A stretch of 64,000 bases of DNA from Thermosipho sp. (in: thermotogales) (GTDB lineage Bacteria > Thermotogota > Thermotogae > Thermotogales > Fervidobacteriaceae), in NCBI GenBank assembly GCA_017656335.1, contig JACDOA010000001.1, positions 372,001-436,000 of the forward strand. Reading direction: 5' to 3'. Below are positions 35,829-45,261 of the stretch, one piece after another. A program made the translations under genes and the position numbers. The notes under the pieces are model-generated. The model made no database searches. It was not told the origin of the DNA and saw only the letters and a program-made list of their open reading frames with translations. How positions within the stretch are numbered: the first letter of the stretch is position 1; each line of letters opens with the position of its first letter.

Positions 35829-36626
35829 CTATTTGGGGCCATTTATATCCATAAATATTTTTAAAAACATCATCTCATCAATTTGTTCAGGCCTTAAACT
35901 CAAATTATATTTTTCTTTAATTATTCCTATGTTGGGAACAAAATTTTTCAAATTGTTATATATAGTTTTTCTTTTTTGCTCAAAACATTTGGATACAAAT
36001 GTCCAGTACTCTTTTATATCATAATTTTTATATATATTTTCATTTTTTTTAATTTTTAAAACCACACTATCAACCTGTGGATTAGGCACAAAATTACCTT
36101 TAGAAACAGTCAAAAGCTTTTCAATAGTACAAAAAGTTTGAACTACAACTGTTAAAAAACCTCTGTTTGAATCTCCTACAGGAGCCAATAACCTTTCACC
36201 AACTTCTTTCTGAACCATTAAATAAGCTTCGGAAAAGTCAGAAAACAAAATTTTTTTAAGTATTGGACCAGTAATTGAGTAAGGAATATTAGAAACTACT
36301 TTAAAATCTTTTGGTAAAAATGAAATATCTAATTTTAAAAAGTCTTCAAAAATCAAAGTAAAATTTTCATATGTTTCCAATCTTTCAAGGATAACATTCA
36401 GCCTTTTATCTATTTCAACCGCAAAAATTTTTGCCCCTTTTTTTAAAAGTTCTTCAGTTAATGTTCCTGCCCCTGGACCTATTTCTAAAATCACATCTTC
36501 ATTACTTACATTGGCAAGTTCAACTATTTTTTTGGCAATTGATGAATTTGATAGAAAATTTTGACCCAATTTTTTATTTAAACGAATTCCATATTTTTTC
36601 AATAGATCAGAAGTTTTCACTCTCAA
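35829..36626 (-). CDS. rsmA: KsgA/RsmA, 16S rRNA dimethyladenosine transferase
   Basis: Dimethylates A1518 and A1519 in helix 45 of 16S rRNA. The 265-residue chain shows KKLGQNFL, ILEIGPGAGTLTEELLKKG (SAM site), FAVEIDK, and the NIPYSITGPIL catalytic motif (NLPY type), then the helical C-domain with FVPNPQVDSVVLKIK and KRKTIYNNLK. The first codon is TTG 36626, with GTG 36620 as an alternative behind GGAGCTGG. It overlaps the upstream hypothetical gene by 20 bases. Confidence 0.96.
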   Translation of the reverse strand: MRVKTSDLLKKYGIRLNKKLGQNFLSNSSIAKKIVELANVSNEDVILEIGPGAGTLTEELLKKGAKIFAVEIDKRLNVILERLETYENFTLIFEDFLKLDISFLPKDFKVVSNIPYSITGPILKKILFSDFSEAYLMVQKEVGERLLAPVGDSNRGFLTVVVQTFCTIEKLLTVSKGNFVPNPQVDSVVLKIKKNENIYKNYDIKEYWTFVSKCFEQKRKTIYNNLKNFVPNIGIIKEKYNLSLRPEQIDEMMFLKIFMDINGPK

Positions 36627-37224
36627 CCAGCTCCAAGGTTATTGAAGATTCAGGATACTCCACCTTGTAAATTTTACCTTCTTTAACAGTAATTAAAATT
36701 TTTTCTCCTTGATACGTTATTTCAAAAGTGTCTCCAGTCTTTTTTAAGGAAGCTTTTCCAACTGCATATTCTGTTTTTGCAGGATTAAATAATAACTGAG
36801 GAATAACCACCTCAAATGTTGGAGATGGATATTCTATTATTTTAATAAAATGAGAAAGAATAAAGTTGTTATCTAAAATTATTAGTTTTTTCTTATTCAA
36901 CGATACTGTACTTGATCCAGTCTGAGACTCAAAAATAAAATTAGCTACGTTCCCATCATAATTTCCTATAAGCTCACCCGTATAGGTTCCATCTACACTA
37001 AAAGTAGCTATGTAATCTTTGAAATAAGGGCCCTCAAATGTTGTGGTTGAATCAATTACAAATGTTGTTCCATAATCAATGGTAGTAACAACCTGATAAA
37101 CATCTGTCAATATTTCATTTAAAACTGATGTTCCCAGGCAAGTTTCTCCCATCATTATTGAATACACATTTGAAAAACCGAAAACTGAAATTACTAAAAA
37201 AAGCAATAATAAAGTCTTTTTCAT
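36607..37224 (-). CDS. Exported protein of unknown function
   Basis: A 205-residue protein with a signal peptide (about 1-18) and a beta-rich mature part with a repeated strand-turn pattern, for example TTIDYGTTFVIDSTTTFEG, FSVDGTYTGELIGNYDGNVANFIFE and FEITYQGEKILITVKEGKIYKVEYP. It resembles small periplasmic proteins that read like a DUF3108-type lipoyl/beta sandwich, but I do not recognise it firmly. There is no lipobox. It sits between ispF and rsmA and overlaps rsmA, so it is probably co-transcribed with both. Confidence 0.7.
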   Translation of the reverse strand: MKKTLLLLFLVISVFGFSNVYSIMMGETCLGTSVLNEILTDVYQVVTTIDYGTTFVIDSTTTFEGPYFKDYIATFSVDGTYTGELIGNYDGNVANFIFESQTGSSTVSLNKKKLIILDNNFILSHFIKIIEYPSPTFEVVIPQLLFNPAKTEYAVGKASLKKTGDTFEITYQGEKILITVKEGKIYKVEYPESSITLELVESENF

Positions 37225-37239
37225 GCTACCACCTCTTCT

Positions 37240-38244
37240 TCAAATAACTATTAGATTGCTTACACATGTAGAAGTAATCCCAATACCTCTTGATTCAGGA
37301 TAAACATCATTCCCGGTTTTAAATTTCAGACTTACATCACAGTTTAAAACCTTAGAAAGATTTTCAGAAATTTTTTCTCTATATTGACCAAGTCTGTATT
37401 TAGAAATCACAACACAATCAACATTTGTAGGAAAATACCCTTTTTCTTTAATCATTTTTAAAGATTCTTTCAACATTTCTATGCTACTTATTCCTTTAGG
37501 TACCACATTTTCAGGAAATACCTTCCCAATATCCACCTTTAACGAGACACCAAGTAAAGAATCGATAATACTATGCACTATAACATCTGCATCGGAATGA
37601 CCTTTTAAACCAAAATCATATGGAATTTCTACACCACCTAATATCAATTTTCCGTTTTCTTCAATAGCATGTGTATCCCAGCCAATACCACTAATGGTTT
37701 TATAAGTCATCTTTTTATGCATTCTAACTATTCTTTCATTAAAAACCTGACTTTTAATAAACCCAAGCGTTTCATACTTGTCAAGTACATTTTTTGGAAC
37801 ATCAGTTATTATTCTCGAATAATCATAAGAAGTTATAAAACGATAAAGTAATTCATATTCAACATCTAAAGATTTACCTGAATTAGAAATGAGGTACACA
37901 TCTTCAAGTGTAAAATTGATGAGTATTTGACCAATTATTGATGATAACTTTAATCCAGTTCCAAAAACTTTAAACCCAAGTATTTTAAACCATTTTTCGT
38001 ATCCATGTCTAAAAACACTTTTAGGAGCAAACAATAATACCCCCAAAGGTTCTCCACTATCATTTTCTAAAACAATTGAATTCTCCGGTAGAAATGGAGG
38101 AATAGATTTGGAAATTGCCTTTTCTAAAATTTTCTTGGGATTTTTAAAAAGAAAATCAAAGTATTCTTTTTTTTCAAGATAAATTAAATTCACACAATCT
38201 TTATAGTTTTTTTCGTTTATTTTAGTAATCTTCACATTGGACAC
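37240..38244 (-). CDS. ispF: GNAT-like domain fused to IspF (MECDP synthase)
   Basis: A 334-residue two-domain protein. Residues 183-334 are IspF, which cyclises CDP-ME 2-phosphate in the MEP pathway: zinc ligands D190, H192 (GIGWDTHA) and H224 (ADVIVHS), H216-S217-D218, DIG at 238-240 and R319 are kept. In my ungapped comparison with E. coli, T310 matches T133, but the metal-binding E135 is N312, and FPD is FPE. Residues 1-180 look like an acetyltransferase (GNAT) fold: NSIVLENDSGEPLGVLLFA, DVYLISNS, LDKYETLGFI, but lack a clear Q/R-x-x-G-x-G/A acetyl-CoA loop. Single IspF is about 155 residues, so the extension is unusual. ATG after GGTGTCC. Confidence 0.85.
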   Translation of the reverse strand: MSNVKITKINEKNYKDCVNLIYLEKKEYFDFLFKNPKKILEKAISKSIPPFLPENSIVLENDSGEPLGVLLFAPKSVFRHGYEKWFKILGFKVFGTGLKLSSIIGQILINFTLEDVYLISNSGKSLDVEYELLYRFITSYDYSRIITDVPKNVLDKYETLGFIKSQVFNERIVRMHKKMTYKTISGIGWDTHAIEENGKLILGGVEIPYDFGLKGHSDADVIVHSIIDSLLGVSLKVDIGKVFPENVVPKGISSIEMLKESLKMIKEKGYFPTNVDCVVISKYRLGQYREKISENLSKVLNCDVSLKFKTGNDVYPESRGIGITSTCVSNLIVI

Positions 38245-38259
38245 CTCATCAAAATTTAG

Positions 38260-39504
38260 CTAAATAAATTCACCAGAATTTAACTTCGAATTTGAATGTA
38301 ACACTTTATCAATTCCAATCACACAATTTTTTTCAATGGTTACATTATCTTCAATTATACTATCCATGCCAATCACAGTTATTTCACTATTATACACATC
38401 GCTATTCAATTTGCTTTTTGCAAATTGACCAACACCAATTTTTACAGAATTCCCAATTACAACATTTTCAGCTACAATTGCATTTTCTATATAACAATTT
38501 TCTCCTATTTTTACCTTTGACATAATGACTGAATTTTTAACCACCGTGCCTTTTCCTATTTCGACTCCCTGCGATATCACAGAGTTCTCAATATTTCCAT
38601 AAATTTCACAACCCTCACTTATTAGGGCATTCTTTATTTTTGATTCATATGAAATATATGCTGGAGGCATTTCCTCAGAATGTGTATAAATTCTCCAGTT
38701 TTCATCATATAAATTAAATGCAGGAATTGGTCTTGTTAATTCCAAATTAGCTTCCCAATATGAATGAATAGTGCCAACGTCTTTCCAATATCCCTCGAAA
38801 GGAAATGCAAAAACTCTTTGTGTTTCAATAATTTTAGGAATTACATCTTTTCCAAAATCATGAGAACTCTCAAGATTTTTGGCATCTTCCATTAAAACTT
38901 CCCTGATAAAATTCCATTGGAAAACATAGATACCAAGAGAAGCTAAGTTAGATTTAGGTTCACTTGGTTTTTCCTGAAATTCGACAATCCTATTTTCTAA
39001 ATCTGTTACCATAATTCCAAACCTATTCGCTTCAGATAAAGGAACTTCCAAACAAGCTACAGTTGCCAAAGCACTTTTTGATATGTGATAATCAATTAAT
39101 TCATTATAATCCATTGAATAAACATGATCTCCTGACAATACCACAACATATTCAGGAGAACATTCATCAACGAATTCAATATTCTGGTAAACTGCATCAG
39201 CGGTACCACTAAACCAAACTTTTTCTTTTTCAGTAAAATATGGTTGTAATATTGTAACGCCACCATCTTTCCTATCTAAATCCCATGGTTTTCCAATTCC
39301 TATATGCTTATTCAAAAGATGAGGTTTATATTGAGTCAAAACACCTACTTTGTAAATACCTGAATTCACACAGTTACTCAAAGTAAAATCTATCAAACGA
39401 TATTTTCCACCAAATTGTACCGCAGGTTTTGCTATTCTTTCTGTTAAAACACCAAGTCTGGTTCCTTGTCCACCAGCGAGAATTAGAGCTACAACATTCC
39501 TCAT
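38260..39504 (-). CDS. glgC: GlgC, glucose-1-phosphate adenylyltransferase
   Basis: Makes ADP-glucose for glycogen synthesis. The catalytic nucleotidyltransferase domain has [47 protein letters not shown] and FQEKP, all with catalytic residues; the C-terminal left-handed beta helix is made of hexapeptide repeats ([16 protein letters not shown] and similar). About 414 residues. ATG 39504 follows TAGGAGCTGATAGTG. It is the downstream partner of glgD, 9 bases away, the subunit pair that forms a heterotetramer in Firmicutes and Thermotogales. Confidence 0.96.
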   Translation of the reverse strand: MRNVVALILAGGQGTRLGVLTERIAKPAVQFGGKYRLIDFTLSNCVNSGIYKVGVLTQYKPHLLNKHIGIGKPWDLDRKDGGVTILQPYFTEKEKVWFSGTADAVYQNIEFVDECSPEYVVVLSGDHVYSMDYNELIDYHISKSALATVACLEVPLSEANRFGIMVTDLENRIVEFQEKPSEPKSNLASLGIYVFQWNFIREVLMEDAKNLESSHDFGKDVIPKIIETQRVFAFPFEGYWKDVGTIHSYWEANLELTRPIPAFNLYDENWRIYTHSEEMPPAYISYESKIKNALISEGCEIYGNIENSVISQGVEIGKGTVVKNSVIMSKVKIGENCYIENAIVAENVVIGNSVKIGVGQFAKSKLNSDVYNSEITVIGMDSIIEDNVTIEKNCVIGIDKVLHSNSKLNSGEFI

Positions 39505-39516
39505 CACTATCAGCTC

Positions 39517-40632
39517 CTAAATAATCATTCTTTTTTCTAAAACTACGGGGTCAAAATCACCGATAAGTGTTTGTCCTTCACGTACTACACAATCTTTATC
39601 GATAATTGCATTTTTCACCACTGCACCTTCTTCAATTAACGTGCCTTGCATTATAATTGAATTCTCGATTTTAGCACCAGCTTTTATAATAACACCACGG
39701 AAGAGTACAGAATTTTTTACCGAACCTGAAATTATACAACCATCGGCAATTATAGAATTTTCAATATTTGAAGTCGAACCAAATTTAGCTGGAGGAAAAT
39801 CTTTCAATTTGGTAAAAACCTTACCATTTCTAAAGAACAATTCATCACGAATATCTCTATTTTCAATAATTTCCATATTTATCTTATAGTATTCATCTAT
39901 TCCCTTCTTCACATTTCTCCAGTATCCTTTGAAATCATATGCATATACTTTAAGTTCATTAATTCGAGGTAAAATAACATCCAAAAGAAGATCATTTCCA
40001 CCATTAGGAACTGTTGAGTACAAAAGTTCCATTAATAAATGTTTATTGATAAAATAGATCCCTAAAAATGCACGTCTTGTAGGGGGATTTTCTATTTTTT
40101 CATAAAATTCAGTAATTCTCATATTATTATCTACAACTACTGTACCATAATCTTTAATATCATAACTTTCATCAAGTTCTTTGGTTAATAAAGTTATATC
40201 TGCACCTTTAGAAAAATGGAACATGTAAAGGTCATTATAAAGCATTTTGTAAATGTGGTCTCCTGAACCAATTAAAACGTAATCTTCATCACCTCTTCTT
40301 AAAATGGTCATGTTCTGAAAAATTGCGTCAGCGGTTCCTTTATACCAATATTGACCATCCATGCCAACATATGGCTGCAAAATGAACAAACCACCTTTTT
40401 TTCTATCTAAATTCCATTCTTTTCCCGAACCAAGATGATCCATCAAACTTCGAGGATTATACTGTGTTAAAACTCCAACCTTTATAATTTCAGAGTTGAC
40501 CATGTTGCTTAAAGTGAAATCAATTGCTCTATATTTACCCGCAATTGGTAAAGCAGCACTAGCTCTTTTATAAACCAATTTTCCAAGCTTTTCACTTTTC
40601 CCCCCTGCTAGTATTAATCCCAAAACTTTCAA
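39517..40632 (-). CDS. glgD: GlgD, non-catalytic ADP-glucose pyrophosphorylase subunit
   Basis: A 371-residue GlgC paralogue in which the pyrophosphorylase loop is altered to LAGGKSEKLGKLVYKRA instead of GGxGTRL. It keeps ADAIFQN, IGSGDHIYKM and the beta-helix C-domain, and is shorter than GlgC. GlgD works as a regulatory partner of GlgC. The start is a TTG at 40632 after AGGTGATACT. Both genes are in one unit with deoC. Confidence 0.94.
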   Translation of the reverse strand: MKVLGLILAGGKSEKLGKLVYKRASAALPIAGKYRAIDFTLSNMVNSEIIKVGVLTQYNPRSLMDHLGSGKEWNLDRKKGGLFILQPYVGMDGQYWYKGTADAIFQNMTILRRGDEDYVLIGSGDHIYKMLYNDLYMFHFSKGADITLLTKELDESYDIKDYGTVVVDNNMRITEFYEKIENPPTRRAFLGIYFINKHLLMELLYSTVPNGGNDLLLDVILPRINELKVYAYDFKGYWRNVKKGIDEYYKINMEIIENRDIRDELFFRNGKVFTKLKDFPPAKFGSTSNIENSIIADGCIISGSVKNSVLFRGVIIKAGAKIENSIIMQGTLIEEGAVVKNAIIDKDCVVREGQTLIGDFDPVVLEKRMII

Positions 40633-40636
40633 AGTA

Positions 40637-41356
40637 TCACCTCTTCACAATGGAAATTCCTGAACTTGTTCCCAGACTATTAGCACCAGCTTTAATCATA
40701 TTAATTGCATCTTCATACGTTCTAATACCACCAGAAGCTTTTACTCCAAGTTTTTCTCCAACAACCCACCTCATTAAATTTACATCCTCAACTTTTGCTC
40801 CATGTGTTCCAAAACCTGTTGATGTTTTAACAAATGCTGCACCCGCTTCTTTTGCAATAAGACATGCGGCTATCTTTTCTTCATCAGTTAAATAGCAAGT
40901 TTCAATAATTACTTTAACAGGCACTTTTGCAGCATTAACAACTGAAGAAATATCTTCAAACACATAATCATAATCACCTGATTTCAAAAAACCAATATGA
41001 ATTACCATATCAACTTCATCCGCACCATCTTCAACTGCCTTTTTAGCTTCAAATGCTTTAACTTCGGATGGATTTGCACCAAGGGGAAATCCTATGACCG
41101 TAACTACTTTAACATCTGTTCCTTCAAGATGATTTTTAACAAGAGATACAAAAGAAGGATTTACACAAACACCTCTAAAATTATATTCTTTGGCTTCATT
41201 ACATAGTTTAATAATATCTTCTTCAGTAGTGGTTGGCTTAAGATTGGTATGTTCGATATATTTATTTACTTCAATATCAGATACTTCAATAAATTGTGGT
41301 TTATAACTTTCTCTAAATTCTTTTATTTTTTCTTCAACTTTTTCAGTTAAATTCAT
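40637..41356 (-). CDS. deoC: DeoC, deoxyribose-phosphate aldolase
   Basis: Cleaves 2-deoxyribose 5-phosphate to glyceraldehyde 3-phosphate and acetaldehyde. The 239-residue chain has [15 protein letters not shown], the [14 protein letters not shown] segment, the Schiff-base [13 protein letters not shown] (Lys in VKTSTGF) and [12 protein letters not shown] (second Lys). It carries an N-terminal extension of about 25 residues compared with short mesophilic forms. It lies with smpB upstream and glgD downstream. Confidence 0.96.
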   Translation of the reverse strand: MNLTEKVEEKIKEFRESYKPQFIEVSDIEVNKYIEHTNLKPTTTEEDIIKLCNEAKEYNFRGVCVNPSFVSLVKNHLEGTDVKVVTVIGFPLGANPSEVKAFEAKKAVEDGADEVDMVIHIGFLKSGDYDYVFEDISSVVNAAKVPVKVIIETCYLTDEEKIAACLIAKEAGAAFVKTSTGFGTHGAKVEDVNLMRWVVGEKLGVKASGGIRTYEDAINMIKAGANSLGTSSGISIVKR

Positions 41357-41369
41357 GCTTTCATCCTCC

Positions 41370-41819
41370 TTATCTGGATCTTTTCATATATTCACTAATT
41401 TTCTTATTAATTTCTCTTTTTTTAATATCTTCCCTTTTATCATATTGCTTCTTACCTTTTGCTACAGCTATCTCAACTTTTACACGACCTTTACCATTAA
41501 AATAAATCTTAGTTGGAATAATTGTTAACCCTTGCTCTTTTACTTTTCCAAGAAGTCTGTGAATTTCTTTTTTGTGTAAAAGTAATCTTCTTGGCCTTTC
41601 AGGGTCATGATTATATATATTTCCATTTTTATACGGTGGTATATTCAAATTTAATAAAAAGACTTCTCCGCCTTTTATTCTACAAAAACTATCTTTAAAA
41701 TTAGCACCCATTTCACGTAAAGACTTCACCTCAGTACCTTTTAATTCAATTCCAGCTTCGTATGTTTCAAGCAAAGTATAATCAGTAAACGCCTTTTTAT
41801 TTGTTGATATTACTTTCAT
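41370..41819 (-). CDS. smpB: SmpB, tmRNA-binding protein
   Basis: Guides tmRNA to stalled ribosomes. The 149-residue chain shows [30 protein letters not shown]-type [30 protein letters not shown], a [27 protein letters not shown] stretch and a basic C-terminal tail, all family marks. No tmRNA gene (ssrA) was found in the window. ATG after TAGGAGGTATTT. Confidence 0.97.
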   Translation of the reverse strand: MKVISTNKKAFTDYTLLETYEAGIELKGTEVKSLREMGANFKDSFCRIKGGEVFLLNLNIPPYKNGNIYNHDPERPRRLLLHKKEIHRLLGKVKEQGLTIIPTKIYFNGKGRVKVEIAVAKGKKQYDKREDIKKREINKKISEYMKRSR

Positions 41820-41828
41820 AAATACCTC

Positions 41829-42110
41829 CTATTTATGAATTCCAGGTATTTTTAAATAATTTCCTTCTTTGCTTGGAAAAATTTTACGAATTTCTTCTAT
41901 ATCCTCAAAATTCCTGGCATCTTTCTTACGTAATTTTACATTATTCTCTATAGGAGTATACATTGGCTCAACTCCTTCTGTTTCAACTTCTTCCAGAACT
42001 TGAAAATAATCAACTATTTTCTGCATTTCTTTTATAAACTTTTCTTTATCATCAATTTTTAACCTTGCTAGCATAGCAACATCCTCTACCAACTTTTCAT
42101 CTATTTTCAT
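41829..42110 (-). CDS. gatC: GatC, amidotransferase subunit C
   Basis: The small 93-residue subunit of the GatCAB amidotransferase that makes Gln-tRNA or Asn-tRNA. It starts MKIDEKLVEDVAMLARLKI, followed by VDYFQVLEEV and PEGVEPMYTP-type EGVEPMYTPIENNVKLRKKDA and the C-terminal FPSKEGNYLKIPGIHK, the conserved GatC end. The ATG at 42110 follows GGAGGTGAATTCA. The frame stays open upstream inside the lipase gene. gatA and gatB are not adjacent. Confidence 0.93.
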   Translation of the reverse strand: MKIDEKLVEDVAMLARLKIDDKEKFIKEMQKIVDYFQVLEEVETEGVEPMYTPIENNVKLRKKDARNFEDIEEIRKIFPSKEGNYLKIPGIHK

Positions 42111-42885
42111 TGAATTCACCTCCAAAACTCTCATACCATTCAAATATATCTTGATAAAATTTTTGTTGGTGCTCAGGATCTTCAAATATTTCATGGAAAG
42201 CTCCTTCATACTTCTTCAGAACTTTTTTGTCATCAGGAACACCTAATTTTTCAAAAAATGAATATGAACCAATAGGTGGAGTAACTTTATCTTCGGTTCC
42301 AACTAATATCATTGTTGGTTTGGTAAGAACTTTTGCTTTTTGATGAGCAAGTTGAATATTTTGTAGCAAACTCTTTCCAAGTTTAATACTTATTCTATCG
42401 TGAACTAAATTGTCATTTATGTATTTCTCAACAGCCTCTTTATTTCGCGAAAGAAGATATGGATCTATACCGTTTTTAATTGTAAGTGATGGATATATCA
42501 CATTAAAAATATTCATCAACAATTTTTGGGCAAAAGATGGTTTTAAATACAAAGCAGGAGAAGAAACAACCAATGTTTTTATTCTACTTATATTTTCCTG
42601 TGCATATCTTATAGCTATCAATCCACCTAAACTGTGCCCAAAGATATGGAATTCTTCTAAATCTTTTGTCAAACTATTTATAATTTCAATGACTTCCTCG
42701 ATACTGGCATGACCCCTTTTTCTTTCACTGTTTCCATGCCCGGGAAGATCAAAACCAATAACACCAAAATCTCCATTAATAAGATTATTCATCAACTTTT
42801 CATATCTTCCTATGTGTTCCCCAAGCCCATGAGAAATCACAATCCATCCTTTTTTTCCACTACCTTTTCTGAATGAATGAATCAT
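42097..42885 (-). CDS. Alpha/beta hydrolase, monoacylglycerol lipase type
   Basis: A 262-residue hydrolase: oxyanion strand VISHGLGEHIGRYEKL, nucleophile elbow GHSLGG, a small cap and the acid and base in GTEDKVTPP (Asp) and GAFHEIF (His). The pattern fits bacterial lysophospholipases or monoacylglycerol lipases. There is no signal peptide. Its start shares one base with the stop of the RseC-like gene and its end overlaps gatC by 14 bases. Confidence 0.9.
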   Translation of the reverse strand: MIHSFRKGSGKKGWIVISHGLGEHIGRYEKLMNNLINGDFGVIGFDLPGHGNSERKRGHASIEEVIEIINSLTKDLEEFHIFGHSLGGLIAIRYAQENISRIKTLVVSSPALYLKPSFAQKLLMNIFNVIYPSLTIKNGIDPYLLSRNKEAVEKYINDNLVHDRISIKLGKSLLQNIQLAHQKAKVLTKPTMILVGTEDKVTPPIGSYSFFEKLGVPDDKKVLKKYEGAFHEIFEDPEHQQKFYQDIFEWYESFGGEFNENR

Positions 42886-43295
42886 TAAATTCCCCCCTGG
42901 TTGTGCTTTACATCAACAATCTCTGGCTTATATCTTTTGTCAATGAAATAGTTTATTATAAAAGAAACACTCATAAAAATTATTCCAAAAGCAAAACTTA
43001 CATAATCTGAAAAATCCAAATATGTACCTAATCCAATTCCAAATATTAAAAATATAACAGGTATTCCATAGAGTAAAAATGCAATCAAAGCAGGTCTTAA
43101 TTTCATATCAACAATTACAAAATCTCCAGGAAAAATTTCTAAATCTTTTTTCCTTTCAATTTTCATTTCATTAACCTTTTGAATATTGCAATTACCTGCA
43201 AGAGAACATGTACCACACGCTGTAGTATCTCTTTCAAGATAAATAAATTTATTATCAAGTCTTGAAACTTTAAATACTTCTTTCAAAATTCTCAC
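42885..43295 (-). CDS. RseC/MucC-like membrane protein (SoxR-reducing system type)
   Basis: A 136-residue protein with an N-terminal Cys-rich part (about 27-36: CGTCSLAGNC) and two membrane segments (about 67-88, 93-115). That layout is typical of the RseC_MucC family, where the Cys may bind an iron-sulfur site. The role is unclear in Thermotogales. A start at GTG 43295 or TTG 43286 is possible; the latter has better spacing to AGGTGA. It follows the FakA-like gene without a gap. Confidence 0.82.
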   Translation of the reverse strand: MRILKEVFKVSRLDNKFIYLERDTTACGTCSLAGNCNIQKVNEMKIERKKDLEIFPGDFVIVDMKLRPALIAFLLYGIPVIFLIFGIGLGTYLDFSDYVSFAFGIIFMSVSFIINYFIDKRYKPEIVDVKHNQGGI

Positions 43296-44918
43296 CTACT
43301 CAATCAATATCAAAAAAGGATAGTGAACTTGTTCACCTTCATATTTTTCAATTTCTAAGCCAGGATATTTTTCTTTAACAATTTTTTCGAGAATGTTCAT
43401 TTCAATTGGAGTTGCATCATTCCCAACTAAAATAGTTATAATTTCCCTTTCTTCCAAATCTTTTATTTTCAAAAAAGCCTCTTCTAAAGCCCTGTGGAAA
43501 TCTAAATCGTGAACCTCAAGAGAATTATTAATAAAAACTAAATATTCATTTTTCTTTATCTTCTCTTTGTCTATTTTTGCGTTTCTAACAGCTCTAGTAA
43601 TTGATAGTGTTACAACTTCTGAAATAGCTTCTTCAAAAATGGAAAGCAAGTTTCCCGGTTCTTCATCAGGTACATATCTTATCAAAGCAGCTATACATTC
43701 TTGAACATTTTTTGTATTAACAACATAAACATTTTTTCCTTCGACGGTTTCAGAAACCTGCCGCGCAGCTAATATTATATTGGAATTGTTGGGGAAAATA
43801 AAAACATTATCAGCATTTAACGCTTCAACTGCAACTTTAATATCAGCAGTACTTGGATTCATAGTTTGTCCACCCAAAACAATAATATCAGCACCAAGAT
43901 CGCGTAAAATCCTTGAAACACCTTCACTAGGAGAAACAGCTACTATCGTGTTTTTCTTGTTCGGAACATTTTCCTTAAACCCGGTTTCAATAAAATGCTC
44001 GTGCTGTTCCTTCATATTATCAATCTTTACCCTTAATAATTCTCCAATTTCTAAAAGTTTTTCAATGACACGTCCTGGATTATTTGTGTGCACGTGAAGT
44101 TTTACAACATTATCCTGTACAAAAAATACTACCGAATCTCCTATTTCATGTAAAAAGCTCCTTACTTCTTCTTCCTGCCCATTATTTAAAATATCTTTGG
44201 TTCTAACTATTAATTCCGTGCAGTACTGGTACTTTAAATCTTCTGGAACAAATTGTATTTCTTCAACTGGTAAACTGGTAGTTTTAACATCTAAATTAAT
44301 TGTTTCATCACCCTGTAAATATTTGTAAAATCCTTCGGCTATATAATAAAGGCCTTTTGCTCCGGCATCAACAACGCCAGCATCCTTAAGCTTTTTTAAT
44401 AAGTTTGGCGTATCTTTTACAGCCTTTTCCAAAATTTTAAGCATTTTTTTAAAAAATTCATCAAAATCATTTGAAGTAGCCAAATCACCAACGTTTTCTG
44501 CCAGATATCTAACAGCGGTCAAAATAGTACCTTCAACCGGTCTCATGACAGCTCCGTAAGCAACCTCTTTTGCTGACTTTAAAGCAAAAGCAAAATTAGA
44601 TATTGAAATTTCTTTTTTACCCTTTAAATAATCGCAAAATCCTCTGAAGATCTGTGAAAGTATAACTCCAGAATTTCCTCTGGCTCCCATTAATGTTCCA
44701 TCTTTTATTGCAGTTAAAACCTTATCCATTGTAACTCTATCATTAATACTTTCAAGATATTTACAACCTTCCAGCATCGTCGCTGACATATTAGAACCAG
44801 TATCGCCATCAGGAACTGGGAAAACATTCAATGCATTTATTTCATCTTTGTGCTTGAGCAGATTTTCCGTACCTTTCATAAAACAAAATTTCAGCTTTTC
44901 AGCTGTTAATTTTTTCAA
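43296..44918 (-). CDS. DAK2-domain protein, FakA/YloV family
   Basis: A 540-residue protein with an N-terminal DhaL/DAK2 nucleotide-binding domain (NVFPVPDGDTGSNM near 31-44, GARGNSGVILSQIFRG near 80-95), a middle domain, and a C-terminal DegV-like region (EEREIITILVGNDATPIE). This is the FakA fatty-acid kinase layout, which phosphorylates fatty acids bound by FakB; a FakB partner is not seen here. It lies 13 bases after the Asp23 gene, a pairing also found in Firmicutes. Confidence 0.93.
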   Translation of the reverse strand: MKKLTAEKLKFCFMKGTENLLKHKDEINALNVFPVPDGDTGSNMSATMLEGCKYLESINDRVTMDKVLTAIKDGTLMGARGNSGVILSQIFRGFCDYLKGKKEISISNFAFALKSAKEVAYGAVMRPVEGTILTAVRYLAENVGDLATSNDFDEFFKKMLKILEKAVKDTPNLLKKLKDAGVVDAGAKGLYYIAEGFYKYLQGDETINLDVKTTSLPVEEIQFVPEDLKYQYCTELIVRTKDILNNGQEEEVRSFLHEIGDSVVFFVQDNVVKLHVHTNNPGRVIEKLLEIGELLRVKIDNMKEQHEHFIETGFKENVPNKKNTIVAVSPSEGVSRILRDLGADIIVLGGQTMNPSTADIKVAVEALNADNVFIFPNNSNIILAARQVSETVEGKNVYVVNTKNVQECIAALIRYVPDEEPGNLLSIFEEAISEVVTLSITRAVRNAKIDKEKIKKNEYLVFINNSLEVHDLDFHRALEEAFLKIKDLEEREIITILVGNDATPIEMNILEKIVKEKYPGLEIEKYEGEQVHYPFLILIE

Positions 44919-44931
44919 GGTTTTTACCTCC

Positions 44932-45261
44932 TTATTTTACATCTATTACATGAACATTAACTTCAACATTTTCACAACCAGCAAATTCCCTTAATTTATG
45001 TTTAACATTTTCAATTATATTCCTTCCCACTTCAGAAATTTTAGTACCATATTCAATTTCAACATATGTATCAACTTTTACATGACCAAACTCATCTTCT
45101 TGAATTTTCACCCTGCTTTCCTCGCTACCAACTATTTTTGAAAGCCAATTTTCAGTTGATATACTAACAGGACCATATGTTTCTAATATTGCCAAATATA
45201 CCAATTTTCTAATTGCATTTAACGTAATATCAAGTTCACCAAATTCAGTCTGTATTTTCAT
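44932..45261 (-). CDS. Asp23/Gls24 family protein
   Basis: A 109-residue Asp23 protein, cytoplasmic and often membrane-linked, of unknown role in envelope stress or fatty-acid kinase control. It has KIQTEFGELDITLNAIRKLVYLAI, the VKVDTYVEIEYGTKISEVGRNIIENVKHKL helix and VNVHVIDVK. I start at ATG 45261 after GGAGGAGTATTT; a start nine codons earlier is out of place inside the ribosome binding site. It overlaps dxs by 17 bases and precedes the FakA-like gene. Confidence 0.88.
   Translation of the reverse strand: MKIQTEFGELDITLNAIRKLVYLAILETYGPVSISTENWLSKIVGSEESRVKIQEDEFGHVKVDTYVEIEYGTKISEVGRNIIENVKHKLREFAGCENVEVNVHVIDVK

Noticed and set aside
35821-35844. GCCCC/GGGGC inverted repeat at the end of rsmA as a terminator
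   Set aside because: Stem of 5 bp only, no clean T run, and the fmt ribosome binding site follows immediately; the operon appears to read through.
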